This document shows positions 46,230 through 55,286 of a stretch of DNA of 64,000 nucleotides, piece by piece (within the stretch, counting starts at the first letter, position 1; each line of letters opens with the position of its first letter). The notes under the pieces were generated by a model, which did no database searches, was not told where the DNA came from, and saw only the letters and a list, made by a program, of their open reading frames with translations. The stretch lies in NCBI GenBank assembly GCA_015488685.1, contig WFNH01000127.1, forward strand, positions 1 to 64,000, read 5' to 3'. The DNA is from Marinosulfonomonas sp. Lineage in GTDB: Bacteria; Pseudomonadota; Alphaproteobacteria; Rhodobacterales; Rhodobacteraceae. A program made the position numbers and the translations under genes.

Positions 46230-47360
46230 ATGCGCATATTTCTATTGTGTCGGGGATATCCCAGTAAGGAAAGCCTCTACAACTATCCATTCCTGCACAG
46301 AAGGGTGCTTTGGTATCGGAAATTTGGCCATGAAGTTCGTGTCTTTGTTCTGTCAAACAAGGCGCGTTCATATCGTTTTGAGAGCAGTCATGTTGAAACG
46401 GGGAATGGTGCAACCTTGCGTGATGCGGTGGCTCGGTTTGCCCCCGATTGCATTGCAGCGCATGGAATTGCGGACGACCTTTGGGCGGCGTTGGCGGGTT
46501 TGCCGAAAAGGATACCGGTTTTAGGTTGGGTGCACGGCTCGGAGTTTATTGCGCTTTACAAAACGAACTATCCCGATCCGAATGACCCACGGCGACAAAA
46601 GCAGCAGGAAATCCATGCACGGCGAAAGCAGTTCTGGCGCGGGTTGGTGCGGGATTGGCCGGATAACCTGAAGCTGGTCTTTGTATCGCAAAATGCAGCC
46701 GAACGGTCGCAACAGGATATCGAATGCCCTTTGCCCACTGATAGCTGGAGTGTAATTCACAACCCGATCGATACGGAACTGTTCGATTACAAGGAAAAAA
46801 TGGCTGATCAGCGGTTTAATGTGTTGTCGGTCCGCCCCTATACGAACTGGACCTATGCCAATGATTTGGCGGTCGCGGCCATTGTCCGTATGTCGGCGCA
46901 TCCGCTGTTTGCGCGGTTTTCTTTTCGCATGGTGGGGGACGGAGATCTGTTTGAACAGGTGTTGGCACCGGTGCGGCAATTTGAAAATGTCACATTGGAA
47001 AGACGGTTTTTGACACAGGCAGAAATCAGTGCCGCGCATAAGGAAAACGGCGTGTTTCTGGTGCCGACCCGTGCCGATACCCAAGGGGTTTCCCGCGACG
47101 AGGCAATGTCCTCGGGGTTGGTGCCGGTGACCAATGCGGTTGCGGCTGTGCCGGAGTTTGTATCGCCCGATTGTGGTTGTCTTGTGCCGCCATCCGATGC
47201 GGTTGGGCTGGCTGACGGGATATTGGAGATGGCGCAAAAAACCGATTTGTTCCTTGAAAGGTCCAGACAAGCCGCCGCGCGGGTGCGCCGTCAGAGCGCA
47301 GCGGATATTATTATTCCGGTGGAATTGGCCTTACTGGCAGGTAAAAGGGCAGGGGTATGA
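46230..47360 (+). CDS. Family 4-type glycosyltransferase
   Basis: 376 residues. GT-B fold: MRIFLLCRGYPSKESLYNYP at the start, LGWVHGSEFIALY, WSVIHNPIDTELFDYKEK, and the donor-site region PTRADTQGVSRDEAMSSGLV with PVTNAVAAVPEFV. The Gly-rich KxxR-like segment is weak. It lies about 240 nt after the exporter gene and overlaps the following sulfotransferase gene by 4 nt. It probably acts in capsule repeat synthesis. Confidence 0.88.
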   Translation: MRIFLLCRGYPSKESLYNYPFLHRRVLWYRKFGHEVRVFVLSNKARSYRFESSHVETGNGATLRDAVARFAPDCIAAHGIADDLWAALAGLPKRIPVLGWVHGSEFIALYKTNYPDPNDPRRQKQQEIHARRKQFWRGLVRDWPDNLKLVFVSQNAAERSQQDIECPLPTDSWSVIHNPIDTELFDYKEKMADQRFNVLSVRPYTNWTYANDLAVAAIVRMSAHPLFARFSFRMVGDGDLFEQVLAPVRQFENVTLERRFLTQAEISAAHKENGVFLVPTRADTQGVSRDEAMSSGLVPVTNAVAAVPEFVSPDCGCLVPPSDAVGLADGILEMAQKTDLFLERSRQAAARVRRQSAADIIIPVELALLAGKRAGV

Positions 47361-48136
47361 ACCAATTAAAGCCGGATATCTATATTGCCGCGATGGGACG
47401 GTCGGGCAGCACGATGCTGTGCAATATTCTGACCCGTGAGCCCGATCAGATCATGTTTATCGAGCCTAAATTCCATACACCGCCCTATCGCAACATTCTG
47501 AAACCGCAGTTGGCGCAGTACGGTATGGAATTTGACGAATCCGAAATGGCGGCCGTTCAGGGTCTGCCGCCGGATCAGGTGCTTGAAACTTTGCTGGGGG
47601 CGCATTTGCGGCCTGTCAAATGGGGCTTCAAAGAGGTGCAGTGCAGCGAACACCGGCGGGTTGTCGACCTGTTTGCCCCTGTGCATATTCTGGTGAATGT
47701 GCGGCATATCTTTAACATTGCGCTTAGCTTTTTCGAGAAACACCGCCGGCAGGATAATCAGGACAGGTTTCCGGCATCCTGGGTTAAGGATTATTGCCTT
47801 CGCGAAACACAGGGCCTTGTCGGGTTTTGTCAGGATCTGGCAAAGCGGGGGATTGCTTATCAGGTCGTTCGTTACGAGGATTTCATCACCCGCCCACAGG
47901 AACGCAAGGCACTTGGCGATCATCTGGGCTGGCGCTATGGCGGAAATGCGAACCGGTTCCTAAACGACCTCAATCGCGGCTTCGAGGCCCGCCGCCATGC
48001 CGCAGGCGGTTATCGGGAAACATCGCTTGCCGACCGCGGTTTGTCCGCGCAGGAAATCCGCTATGCCCGCGAGATCGAGGAACAATGTGCGCAATACCAG
48101 GCATTTTTCGGCTATCAAACCGGGGATACGCCATGA
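47357..48136 (+). CDS. Sulfotransferase family protein
   Basis: 259 residues. The 5'-phosphosulfate loop is clear near the N-terminus (AAMGRSGSTMLCNILTREP), and a 3'-phosphate region is suggested by VNVRHIFNIALSFFEKHRRQ. These features belong to PAPS-dependent sulfotransferases. It is sandwiched between a glycosyltransferase and a second sulfotransferase with 4-nt overlaps on both sides, so it should sulfate the capsule or its precursors. No PAPS-synthesis genes are in the window. Confidence 0.82.
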   Translation: MNQLKPDIYIAAMGRSGSTMLCNILTREPDQIMFIEPKFHTPPYRNILKPQLAQYGMEFDESEMAAVQGLPPDQVLETLLGAHLRPVKWGFKEVQCSEHRRVVDLFAPVHILVNVRHIFNIALSFFEKHRRQDNQDRFPASWVKDYCLRETQGLVGFCQDLAKRGIAYQVVRYEDFITRPQERKALGDHLGWRYGGNANRFLNDLNRGFEARRHAAGGYRETSLADRGLSAQEIRYAREIEEQCAQYQAFFGYQTGDTP

Positions 48137-48888
48137 TCTTAAGCCATAAGCACAGCTTCCTGTTCATCAAGGGGCGCAAAGTGGGGGGCACCAGTATTGA
48201 AATGCTACTGGCACCGTTTTGTGGTCCTTCGGACATTGTAACGCCAATCAGCCCCGTGGATGAAATACGGCGTCTGAATGCAGGGGGGGCACCGCGAAAC
48301 TATTGCCCTGACCCGGCAGTCGAGGCGCGGTATCTGCAATTGGTTCGGGATGGCAGTTTTGACGAGGCGCGAAAAATGCGGGTCCATTCCGACAAGGTTT
48401 ACCCGTTTTTCAACCATATGCCGGTTGCTTTGGTTGAACAATTGGCCGATTTTGATCCCCGCGAATTCACGCTGGCATATGTTGTGCGAGATCCCTACGC
48501 AAAGATCATATCGCTTGCCAATATGAACCTGTCATTTTCAGGCTACAGCGGTGCACCGATGGAGAATAATGCGGCGGATATTCGTCGATCGATCCAGAAA
48601 CTGTTTGAAACAGATCAGTTTTTGTTGGCCCGCAATATCGACCTTTATAAAACTAGGAGTACATACCAACACCAGATAATTTTAAGGCAAGAGCATCTGG
48701 TCAGGGATATACGCAGCTTTATGGACCACTTGGGACTGGATCAAACAGATGCTGAAATTCCCCATGCAAAACAAGGGTCTATCCGCAAGAAATATTCAGC
48801 AAAATCAATGTTTACGCGGGAGCAGCTGGATATTGTGAACCGCGCTTTTGCAGATGAATTCAATCACAACAAATATGAAATGATCTAG
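48133..48888 (+). CDS. Sulfotransferase family 2-type protein
   Basis: 251 residues from the ATG at 48133, which overlaps the preceding stop. The 5'-phosphosulfate motif reads IKGRKVGGTSIEMLLAP, near the K-x-A-G-T-S loop of the Sulfotransfer_2 family, and YVVRDPYAKIISLANMNLSF is the 3'-phosphate motif (R-D-P). Its motif style differs from the gene before it, so two different linkage specificities are likely. It ends the capsule operon. Confidence 0.82.
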   Translation: MILSHKHSFLFIKGRKVGGTSIEMLLAPFCGPSDIVTPISPVDEIRRLNAGGAPRNYCPDPAVEARYLQLVRDGSFDEARKMRVHSDKVYPFFNHMPVALVEQLADFDPREFTLAYVVRDPYAKIISLANMNLSFSGYSGAPMENNAADIRRSIQKLFETDQFLLARNIDLYKTRSTYQHQIILRQEHLVRDIRSFMDHLGLDQTDAEIPHAKQGSIRKKYSAKSMFTREQLDIVNRAFADEFNHNKYEMI

Positions 48889-48960
48889 AAATTTCGGTGC
48901 TGGCTGGCCGGTTCTGGCGTAAATATTTTACTAAAGCATTTCGAGTTAATATTGAATCAC

Positions 48961-49011
48961 GCCCTGCCAGTGAACACCATCTCTAGGCAATCTCTGCCTC
49001 ACTGGCAGGGC
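48961..49011. repeat. Perfect 13-bp inverted repeat
   Basis: Arms GCCCTGCCAGTGA and TCACTGGCAGGGC with a 25-nt loop, in the spacer between the convergent capsule and aldolase operons. It may act as a bidirectional terminator although no T-run follows. Confidence 0.6.
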
Positions 49012-49044
49012 TGATAAGCGTTTCAATAAAAACGCATAATTGCC

Positions 49045-49069
49045 GCACAAACCCCAAACGGGTTTGTGC
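49045..49069. repeat. Perfect 10-bp inverted repeat (hairpin)
   Basis: GCACAAACCC / GGGTTTGTGC with a 5-nt loop, immediately past the end of the minus-strand aldolase gene. It is stable enough to end or protect that transcript. Confidence 0.6.
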
Positions 49070-49100
49070 GCTACTGCCGATACGGATGTGTTCAATATCT

Positions 49101-49709
49101 TCACTTACCCTGTGAAACAATTTCTTTAACAGTTGCGATGTGGGCTGTTTCTTCGATAATCTCGCATAATTGGAGCGCTTTGAGCATCGTCGAACCCACC
49201 CCAATTGTTCCGTGATTGTGCATAAGTGCGCCGCGAATTGATTTATCTTTAAAAACGTCTTCAACCTGAGCCGCAGACTGCAACCCGCCGTTTTCCCCCA
49301 AAGGGATTGATGGCAGATGCCCCAGTTTTTCAATAGATTGAACCGTTAATAAAGGGATGTCGCGTTTGGCGGACGCCCATCCGGTTGCCCATGGCGAATG
49401 CACATGCACAACCGAATTTACATCCGGACGCGCGCGATAAATAGCCAAATGAAAATCTTTGTCTTTTGAAGGCTTCAATGTGCCCATCAAGATTGTGCCG
49501 TCAAAGCCGACAACCATCAGATTATCGTGGGTGCATTCCGGATAGCCAACGCCGCTTGGCTTGATAACACAGGCGTCAATTCCGGCCAGCCGCACGGACA
49601 GGTTGCCACCTGCATTGGTTTGCAAGCCTTTGTCAAAAGCACGTCGAGCCGTGTCAATCAGGGTTTGGCGTTTCGAATACAAGTCTTGTTCGTCGATATT
49701 GAGGGTCAT
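49101..49709 (-). CDS. Class II aldolase/adducin family protein
   Basis: 202 residues. Family features: TNAGGNLSVRL, KPSGVGYPE, the zinc histidines in VVHVHSPWATG and a third in MHNHGTIG, all consistent with FucA/OtnC-like aldolases. It starts 2 nt before the preceding UPF0261 stop region ends, so the pair is coupled. In the neighbouring C4 sugar locus it probably cleaves or decarboxylates a keto-acid or ketose phosphate; the substrate is not determined. Confidence 0.88.
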   Translation of the reverse strand: MTLNIDEQDLYSKRQTLIDTARRAFDKGLQTNAGGNLSVRLAGIDACVIKPSGVGYPECTHDNLMVVGFDGTILMGTLKPSKDKDFHLAIYRARPDVNSVVHVHSPWATGWASAKRDIPLLTVQSIEKLGHLPSIPLGENGGLQSAAQVEDVFKDKSIRGALMHNHGTIGVGSTMLKALQLCEIIEETAHIATVKEIVSQGK

Positions 49710-49710
49710 G

Positions 49711-50895
49711 TTAACTCCGGTCTGATCGTGTTTGGTTTAGAAGATTGAAAAATGTCGCTAGCACCAGATTCTGAAACTCGGGACTGACTATTGCCTCGGG
49801 TGAGATTGTGACGGGGATCTCGGGTGCTAGGTTCTTCTGAAGGGATGATGTGAAAGCTTTGCGCAAATCAGGATCCCACATTGCGCCATCGGGTCTGCTG
49901 CCTTCAACGGAAAACCCGCCCATAGGGACAACAACGGCCACTGGCCCGGTTGCTAAATTCAGGCGTTCAGCCATGATTTTAGCGCTGGTAACAACTTGGT
50001 CGTTTGTCGCACGGATATGTGTATATTCTGGGCTATGACAAAATCTGGGGCGCGTTAATTCATTTGCAGTCAGTGTTTCAAGTCTGCCCCGCGCTAGGAA
50101 ATCCATGCCTCCGGGGACCACCACTTGTGGAATGCCGGTTTTGGCTGCGCTATTCATTCTGTTCTGGCCACAAACGATTGGGGCGCCAAAGCTAAGCCCG
50201 TGCAATTCCTGGGTTGTCAGGTCAATTACCGCGTCCAGCTTGCCATCGGAAATCCAGCGCTCGAACGCGCGCCCTCCCATTCCGGTCGCATGGAAGGTCG
50301 TGACTTCGTAACCAGCAGCATTCAGTTGATCACTTATTCCTGTGACTGCATCGTTTGTTACCCCTAATGCGGTAATGCCTACGATTGGTTTTTCAGGGTA
50401 TTTATGTGAAAGGCTGGTATTTGTAAGGCCAGCCATTACAGCCGCTGCATTTTCCAGTACCTTGCGCAATGTCGGGTTAAGGCCCTGTATATCGGCGACC
50501 GACGGCATAAGGATAATATCGCTGGCAGCAATAGAGGCACGGACATCATATGCCAACGTGCTAACAATGACTTTAGGCCAGCCAAAGGCAAGCTTTTCCA
50601 TTGCCTGAATGCAAACCCAAGTGCCGGTTCCGCCGCCAATGCCGATTACGCCTGCCAAACCTGAATGCATAAGCTTACCTAGCTTTTTATATGCCTTATC
50701 AGCGCTTTCTTGCATGAGATGAATTTTTTGTTCCGGCGTGGATGCGCCATCAGGTTTTTGAATGCTTGTGGGAACTATTACAGTCTTCAGACCATTCGCC
50801 GCCAAGGCAGAGGTCAAAAAATCAGCCTCTGCTTGTTTCGTATCGCAAGTCGCCAATATCGCCACCAGCGGAGCAGATGTATTTTCACCTGTCAT
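49711..50895 (-). CDS. UPF0261/Tm-1-like ATP-binding domain protein
   Basis: 394 residues. Visible: VAILATCDTKQAEADFL at the start, VIGIGGGTGTWVCIQAME (nucleotide-type Gly loop), the FHATGMGGRAFERWISDGKL motif, DLTTQELHG and VVPGGMDFLARGRL. These are hallmarks of the UPF0261 family, whose plant relative Tm-1 resists tobamovirus. Bacterial function is poorly defined. Here it stands between a metallo-hydrolase and a class II aldolase, so a step in sugar-acid or tetrulose metabolism is likely. Confidence 0.88.
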   Translation of the reverse strand: MTGENTSAPLVAILATCDTKQAEADFLTSALAANGLKTVIVPTSIQKPDGASTPEQKIHLMQESADKAYKKLGKLMHSGLAGVIGIGGGTGTWVCIQAMEKLAFGWPKVIVSTLAYDVRASIAASDIILMPSVADIQGLNPTLRKVLENAAAVMAGLTNTSLSHKYPEKPIVGITALGVTNDAVTGISDQLNAAGYEVTTFHATGMGGRAFERWISDGKLDAVIDLTTQELHGLSFGAPIVCGQNRMNSAAKTGIPQVVVPGGMDFLARGRLETLTANELTRPRFCHSPEYTHIRATNDQVVTSAKIMAERLNLATGPVAVVVPMGGFSVEGSRPDGAMWDPDLRKAFTSSLQKNLAPEIPVTISPEAIVSPEFQNLVLATFFNLLNQTRSDRS

Positions 50896-50928
50896 GTAAT
50901 AGTCCCCGCTGGCAGCTATGTTGTAATG

Positions 50929-51798
50929 CTACTTTATTCCGTGTGCTTTCCTGGTCGCCCCGGGAGGCATATCACCAAAATAAAAATGAAGGCCAGGAAT
51001 GTGCTTGCGACGTTCGCGCAGTTTCATGCCTTCATATGGGTAAACATCGCTTTCCCCACATGCCGGATCATGGCAAGGCAACACATAATCAGCGCGCTTG
51101 TCCAGCTCTTCGACCGAACGCCAGCCGTCAACCGAACTAACGAAACGGGCCGGAACCCAGTAGCGCCATTTCTCGTCCTCGTTTGGTTCAAGGTTGCGCC
51201 CGTTGAAGATTGCATCGCCGCACACCACAATATCGCCAACCGAGGTTTCGACCGTTACTGCCATATGGCCCACCGAATGGCCCGGTGTATGGAACATCGT
51301 GATGCCGGGCAAAACCTCTGTTTCATCGTCGATCATTTCAAAGGTGCAGCCCTGGTATGCGGGTTCGATACCGATCGCGGGGCTTTCATATGTCCGGTAG
51401 TATAGTGGCAGCGGGTTATAGGCCATTTCGATTTCGGCACGGGGGGCAATATAACGGGCGTTTTTGAATTCTTTCATGTTTTGCACATGATCCCAGTGTA
51501 AATGGGTGAACACAATAGCATCGATCTCGTCGGGGTGGACGCCCAGTTTTTGCTCCAGATGCTCATGAACCTGCAGGCAACCGCGCTTTTCACAATTGTG
51601 ATGGTATTTTGTGGCACGTTCCTGGTCAGGTAAACCTGTGTCGATCAGGATTTTATGTTCACCCGTATCTACATAATAGCAATAACAGGGTTGCCAGATT
51701 TTTTCACCCGCAGGGCCTTTCCAGAAAACATAGGTGCCCAAATCATTTTGTAGCCAACCGGTGTTGATAGGATATATTTTAGTTTCTGCCACGCCCAT
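50929..51798 (-). CDS. Metallo-beta-lactamase-fold hydrolase (AHL-lactonase-like)
   Basis: 289 residues from the ATG at 51798 (GGAG 7 nt upstream); an earlier in-frame ATG at 51825 is possible. Dinuclear zinc motif FTHLHWDHVQN (HxHxDH), the later His in HTPGHSVGHMAV, the bridging Asp in VVCGDAIFNG and LPCHDPA. This is the layout of AiiA-like lactonases. In a carbohydrate operon it is more likely to open a sugar lactone than a quorum signal. It follows the GntR gene by about 140 nt and precedes the UPF0261 gene by 33 nt. Confidence 0.88.
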   Translation of the reverse strand: MGVAETKIYPINTGWLQNDLGTYVFWKGPAGEKIWQPCYCYYVDTGEHKILIDTGLPDQERATKYHHNCEKRGCLQVHEHLEQKLGVHPDEIDAIVFTHLHWDHVQNMKEFKNARYIAPRAEIEMAYNPLPLYYRTYESPAIGIEPAYQGCTFEMIDDETEVLPGITMFHTPGHSVGHMAVTVETSVGDIVVCGDAIFNGRNLEPNEDEKWRYWVPARFVSSVDGWRSVEELDKRADYVLPCHDPACGESDVYPYEGMKLRERRKHIPGLHFYFGDMPPGATRKAHGIK

Positions 51799-51823
51799 GG
51801 GTGTACTCCGTGAAAAGAATTGC

Positions 51824-51837
51824 ATATGTATACATTA
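51824..51837. promoter_or_regulatory. GntR-type operator candidate
   Basis: ATATGTATACATTA, with the perfect 8-bp core TGTATACA, lies just before the metallo-hydrolase start. It resembles the TTGTATACAA sites of FadR-subfamily GntR regulators, one of which is encoded next door. Confidence 0.45.
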
Positions 51838-51935
51838 ATAGTTTGTTGCACACATTATGCAACTGCAATTCATAGGAGAATGCAAAATTGCGTTTGACTG
51901 AAGGTTTGCAGCAAGGTTTGGGCGGGCGAGAATAT

Positions 51936-52595
51936 TTATTCTGGGCCGTTAGCTTCAAGAACGCGCATGAAACTATCATTCATATGCTCGCGCATTCCCT
52001 GAACGGCCGCCTCGGAATCGGCCGAGAATATCTTTTGTATTAGAATGGAGTGGGCCTTTGCCGAAGCAAGCAAGTCATCTTGGGTGCGGAATTTTTTCGC
52101 TCTGAATGGACCTGTTTTTCGACGAAAACTAGAAGCCAGCTCACAGATGTAAGGGTTTTCCGCGGCTTGATATATCAGGAAGTGTAGTTTTTCGTTGGCA
52201 TTCAAATAACGAGGTAAATCGCCTTCAGTTGCTGCTGATACACATTCTGCCTGTGCCGATTCTATGTTTGATCGGGCCAACAGGGAAAGGCGTTGCGACG
52301 CAAGCCGTGCGCATATTGCTTCAATTTCGTGCATTGCTTCAAACATCTGTGCCATTTCCTCGCGGGAGTATTCGGCAACCCGCAGGCCTTTACGCTCGGT
52401 TTTTGCAAGAACCCCCTGAGCGGCCAAACGGTTTAGCGCTTCGCGAACAGGTGTGCGTGATACATTGAATCGCGCCGCCAATTTGGTTTCGTCTAGACGT
52501 TCGCCCGGCTCGATACGTCCAATGGCGATGTCGTTCATCAGTTCGGATTCGATTCTGTGGACGCTGGACTTGCGATCTTGTTTTTCTTTTATCAT
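51936..52595 (-). CDS. GntR-family transcriptional regulator (FadR subfamily)
   Basis: 219 residues from the ATG at 52595 (AGGTG upstream); 23 extra residues from an earlier ATG look noncoding. N-terminal winged helix: IGRIEPGERLDETKLAARFN, VSRTPVREALNRLAAQGVLA. The C-terminal all-helical FCD domain (from about residue 90) keeps the metal-binding style ENEKLHFLIYQAAENPY. It is divergent from the ABC importer operon and heads the hydrolase/UPF0261/aldolase transcript, so it probably represses both until a pathway metabolite binds. Confidence 0.92.
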   Translation of the reverse strand: MIKEKQDRKSSVHRIESELMNDIAIGRIEPGERLDETKLAARFNVSRTPVREALNRLAAQGVLAKTERKGLRVAEYSREEMAQMFEAMHEIEAICARLASQRLSLLARSNIESAQAECVSAATEGDLPRYLNANEKLHFLIYQAAENPYICELASSFRRKTGPFRAKKFRTQDDLLASAKAHSILIQKIFSADSEAAVQGMREHMNDSFMRVLEANGPE

Positions 52596-52699
52596 TCGGC
52601 ACCTGTTGAAATTAATCGAAACAGCAATCGCACAAAAATAGCCCAAATATACCCATAAGGACAAGCTACTCTTTCATATTTGCATATTTTACATTGATA

Positions 52700-52709
52700 T
52701 TGCATACAA
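52700..52709. promoter_or_regulatory. GntR-type operator candidate upstream of the importer operon
   Basis: TTGCATACAA, one change from TTGTATACAA, lies between the divergent GntR and importer genes, 81 nt before the ATPase start. It matches in style the site before the metallo-hydrolase gene. Confidence 0.4.
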
Positions 52710-52789
52710 ACATGGCATAACTCTTGCGGGACGGAAATATAATTGTGTTGCTGACCAATAGGCGCGCAAATTCGGTGGAATAAATATCA

Positions 52790-53869
52790 ATGCCAAAAAT
52801 AGAATTAATAAATTTGCAAAAAAGCTATGGGGCGGTTTCCATTATTGATGGGCTTGATCTGACCATGGAAGACGGTGAGTTCACTGTGTTTGTTGGGCCT
52901 TCGGGCTGTGGTAAGTCCACCACGCTGCGTATGATTGCAGGTTTAGAGGCTATTTCTGGCGGTGAGATCAGGATTGACGGGCGGGTTGTTAACCGGCTTG
53001 AGCCAAAGGACCGCGATCTGGCGCTGGTTTTTCAAGATTACGCCCTCTATCCACATATGAACGTGGCAAAAAATATGTCTTTTGCCTTGCGCTTGGCCCG
53101 CTATGAAAAATCCAAAATCAATAGTCGTGTAAATGAAGTGGCCGAGATGCTGGGCCTAACTGAATACCTTAACCGCAAGCCTGCCGAACTATCCGGTGGA
53201 CAGCGCCAAAGGGTGGCAATGGGGCGTGCGTTGGTGCGTGATGCGTCGACATTCCTGTTTGATGAGCCGCTTTCAAATCTGGATGCAAAGCTGAGGGCGC
53301 AAATGCGGGCTGAACTGGCCTTGATGAGCCGGCGCATTCAGAAAAACATGATTTATGTAACGCATGATCAAGTCGAGGCAATGACCCTGGGCGACCGGAT
53401 TGTAGTAATGAAATCCGGGAAAATTATGCAAGTTGGCAGCCCGGAAGAGCTGTATCGTTCGCCCGCGAACCTGTTTGTTGCGGGTTTTATTGGCTCGCCC
53501 ACCATGAATTTTCTCAAAGCCGAATTATCCGAAGAGGGTGGACAGATATTTGTTACGGGTCGTGGGTTTTCATTGCCGCTACCCGCCAAATGCAAACCCA
53601 GGCTTTCGTCCCACAATGGGCGTACGGTTATGATTGGATTGCGCCCCAGCAGTTTTTCTGTTGGCGAAGGTGAAGGTTCGATCGAGCTGCCGATAATTCT
53701 GTCAGAATATATCGGCGCGCAATCAGTTTTACTGTCTGAAATGGGCGGGCAAAAAATTACTATTGAAGTCAGTTCCGAGGCACCAATCCCCAGTGGTGCC
53801 CCAATGAATTTTGTCGTCGAAAGCGAAGGAATTCATGTGTTCGATAGCGATACTGAAAAGGCGCTGTAA
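52790..53869 (+). CDS. Carbohydrate ABC transporter ATP-binding protein (MalK/UgpC type)
   Basis: 359 residues. ATPase domain with Walker A GPSGCGKSTTLRMI, Q-loop LVFQDYALYPHM, signature LSGGQRQRVAMGRA, Walker B TFLFDEPLSNLDAK and switch VTHDQVEAM. The C-terminal TOBE/OB regulatory domain (from about residue 240) is complete (IGLRPSSFSVGEGEGSIELP). It energises the family-1 importer encoded by the next three genes. Confidence 0.93.
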   Translation: MPKIELINLQKSYGAVSIIDGLDLTMEDGEFTVFVGPSGCGKSTTLRMIAGLEAISGGEIRIDGRVVNRLEPKDRDLALVFQDYALYPHMNVAKNMSFALRLARYEKSKINSRVNEVAEMLGLTEYLNRKPAELSGGQRQRVAMGRALVRDASTFLFDEPLSNLDAKLRAQMRAELALMSRRIQKNMIYVTHDQVEAMTLGDRIVVMKSGKIMQVGSPEELYRSPANLFVAGFIGSPTMNFLKAELSEEGGQIFVTGRGFSLPLPAKCKPRLSSHNGRTVMIGLRPSSFSVGEGEGSIELPIILSEYIGAQSVLLSEMGGQKITIEVSSEAPIPSGAPMNFVVESEGIHVFDSDTEKAL

Positions 53870-53921
53870 TGACGTCTTGGGGATAAAACGGCTGTAACGG
53901 GCCACAATAAGGGAGAGAGAA

Positions 53922-55268
53922 ATGAAACATTTCAAAAATATACTTAAGCCGGCGCTGTTAGCGGGCTTGATGGCATTTGGTGCGGGCGGCTTTGCCCAAG
54001 CCGATGTTGCGCCGCAATACAAACCATACGAAGGTACCACGCTTGTTGTGAACTTTCCGGTATTTCCACATTATAATGCCGCAATGAAGGTGATTCAGCA
54101 ATTTACCGAAGAAACCGGCATCAATGTCGAAGTTGACCAGTTGGCCTATCTGAAAATGCGCGAGCGCCAAACGCTGGAATTGACCAAAGACGAAGGCGAT
54201 TATGATCTCATTTCATATGTTGTGTTCTCGAAAGCCGATTATGTTTTTGCCGATCAGTTGGAAAACCTTGCGCGCTATTTCATGAACCCGAAATTGGCCG
54301 ACCCCAATTATGACGCCAAAGATCTGATTGATGGCTACGTGCAAAATATCGGTGTCGCCGGTGGTGAAAAAGGATATCTGCCTGGCCCTACAGGATCGCT
54401 CTATGGTGTTCCATTCGGCGCGGAAACGTCTGCGTTGGCCTATCGTGCAGACATCTTTGAAAAGCACGGTCTGAAGGTTCCTGAAACACTGGACGAAATG
54501 GTAGATATTGCCTGCAAAATTCCACAACTGGAACCGGGCATGGGTGGTTTGGCCATGCGTGCAGCGTCTGGTCACCATGCCAGCCACGCGTTCCTGCTGC
54601 TGTTAAATCCTCTTGGCGGCGCGGTGTTTGATGACAACTGGCAGCCAATTATTAACAACGAGCAAGGTGTCGCTGCGGCGAACATGCTGAAAAAAATCAC
54701 GGATTGCGGTATTGCAGGTGCTAAGACATTTGGCCCATCCGAAGCCGCGGCCGCTTTTTCTTCCGGTCAATATGCGATGTTCCTTGACTCCATCGGTTTT
54801 GCCGCTGGTTTTGAGGACACAAGCAAATCCCAAGTCGCCGGCAAGGTTCAATGGGCGCTACATCCAAAAGGTGTGGTCGCCGCGTCGCAAACAGGTGGCT
54901 TTGGTATTGCTATTCCAAAAAATGCCAAACACAAAGAAGCTGCGTTCTTGTTGCTTCAGTGGCTGACATCCAAAGAAACAGACCTGAAAATCGCTATGGA
55001 AGGCGGCAATCCATCGCGGTTCTCGACATACCAAGATGCAGGGCTAAATGCGAAATACCCGTATTCCGCGACATTTGGCGAAGCGCTGAAATTTGCAAAC
55101 CCTGACTGGCGCCCAATCATCCCGACATGGGGCAAAATCAACGCTGATCTGGGCACGACACTGTCCAAAATCCTGACCGAGGGCCTGGACCCGAAAGAAG
55201 GGCTGGACGGCGTTGCCGAGCGCGCACATGCGATCATGGACGAGGCTGGCTACTACACTTGGCAGTAA
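53922..55268 (+). CDS. Extracellular solute-binding protein, family 1
   Basis: 448 residues. Signal peptide to about residue 29 (LLAGLMAFGAGGFAQA). The mature part has typical SBP_bac_1 features: TTLVVNFPVFPHYNAAMKVI, the hinge region SLYGVPFGAETSALAYRADI, FEKHGLKVPETLDEM and FSSGQYAMFLDSIGFAAG. It captures a carbohydrate or polyol in the periplasm. A strong hairpin follows the stop. The ligand is suggested, by the C4 isomerase genes downstream, to be a tetritol or tetrulose. Confidence 0.92.
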   Translation: MKHFKNILKPALLAGLMAFGAGGFAQADVAPQYKPYEGTTLVVNFPVFPHYNAAMKVIQQFTEETGINVEVDQLAYLKMRERQTLELTKDEGDYDLISYVVFSKADYVFADQLENLARYFMNPKLADPNYDAKDLIDGYVQNIGVAGGEKGYLPGPTGSLYGVPFGAETSALAYRADIFEKHGLKVPETLDEMVDIACKIPQLEPGMGGLAMRAASGHHASHAFLLLLNPLGGAVFDDNWQPIINNEQGVAAANMLKKITDCGIAGAKTFGPSEAAAAFSSGQYAMFLDSIGFAAGFEDTSKSQVAGKVQWALHPKGVVAASQTGGFGIAIPKNAKHKEAAFLLLQWLTSKETDLKIAMEGGNPSRFSTYQDAGLNAKYPYSATFGEALKFANPDWRPIIPTWGKINADLGTTLSKILTEGLDPKEGLDGVAERAHAIMDEAGYYTWQ

Positions 55269-55286
55269 TCTAAATCCACGCTTACC

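Noticed and set aside
50929-51798. Quorum-quenching AHL lactonase
   Set aside because: The fold matches, but the gene sits in a carbohydrate operon; a sugar lactonase is the simpler reading.
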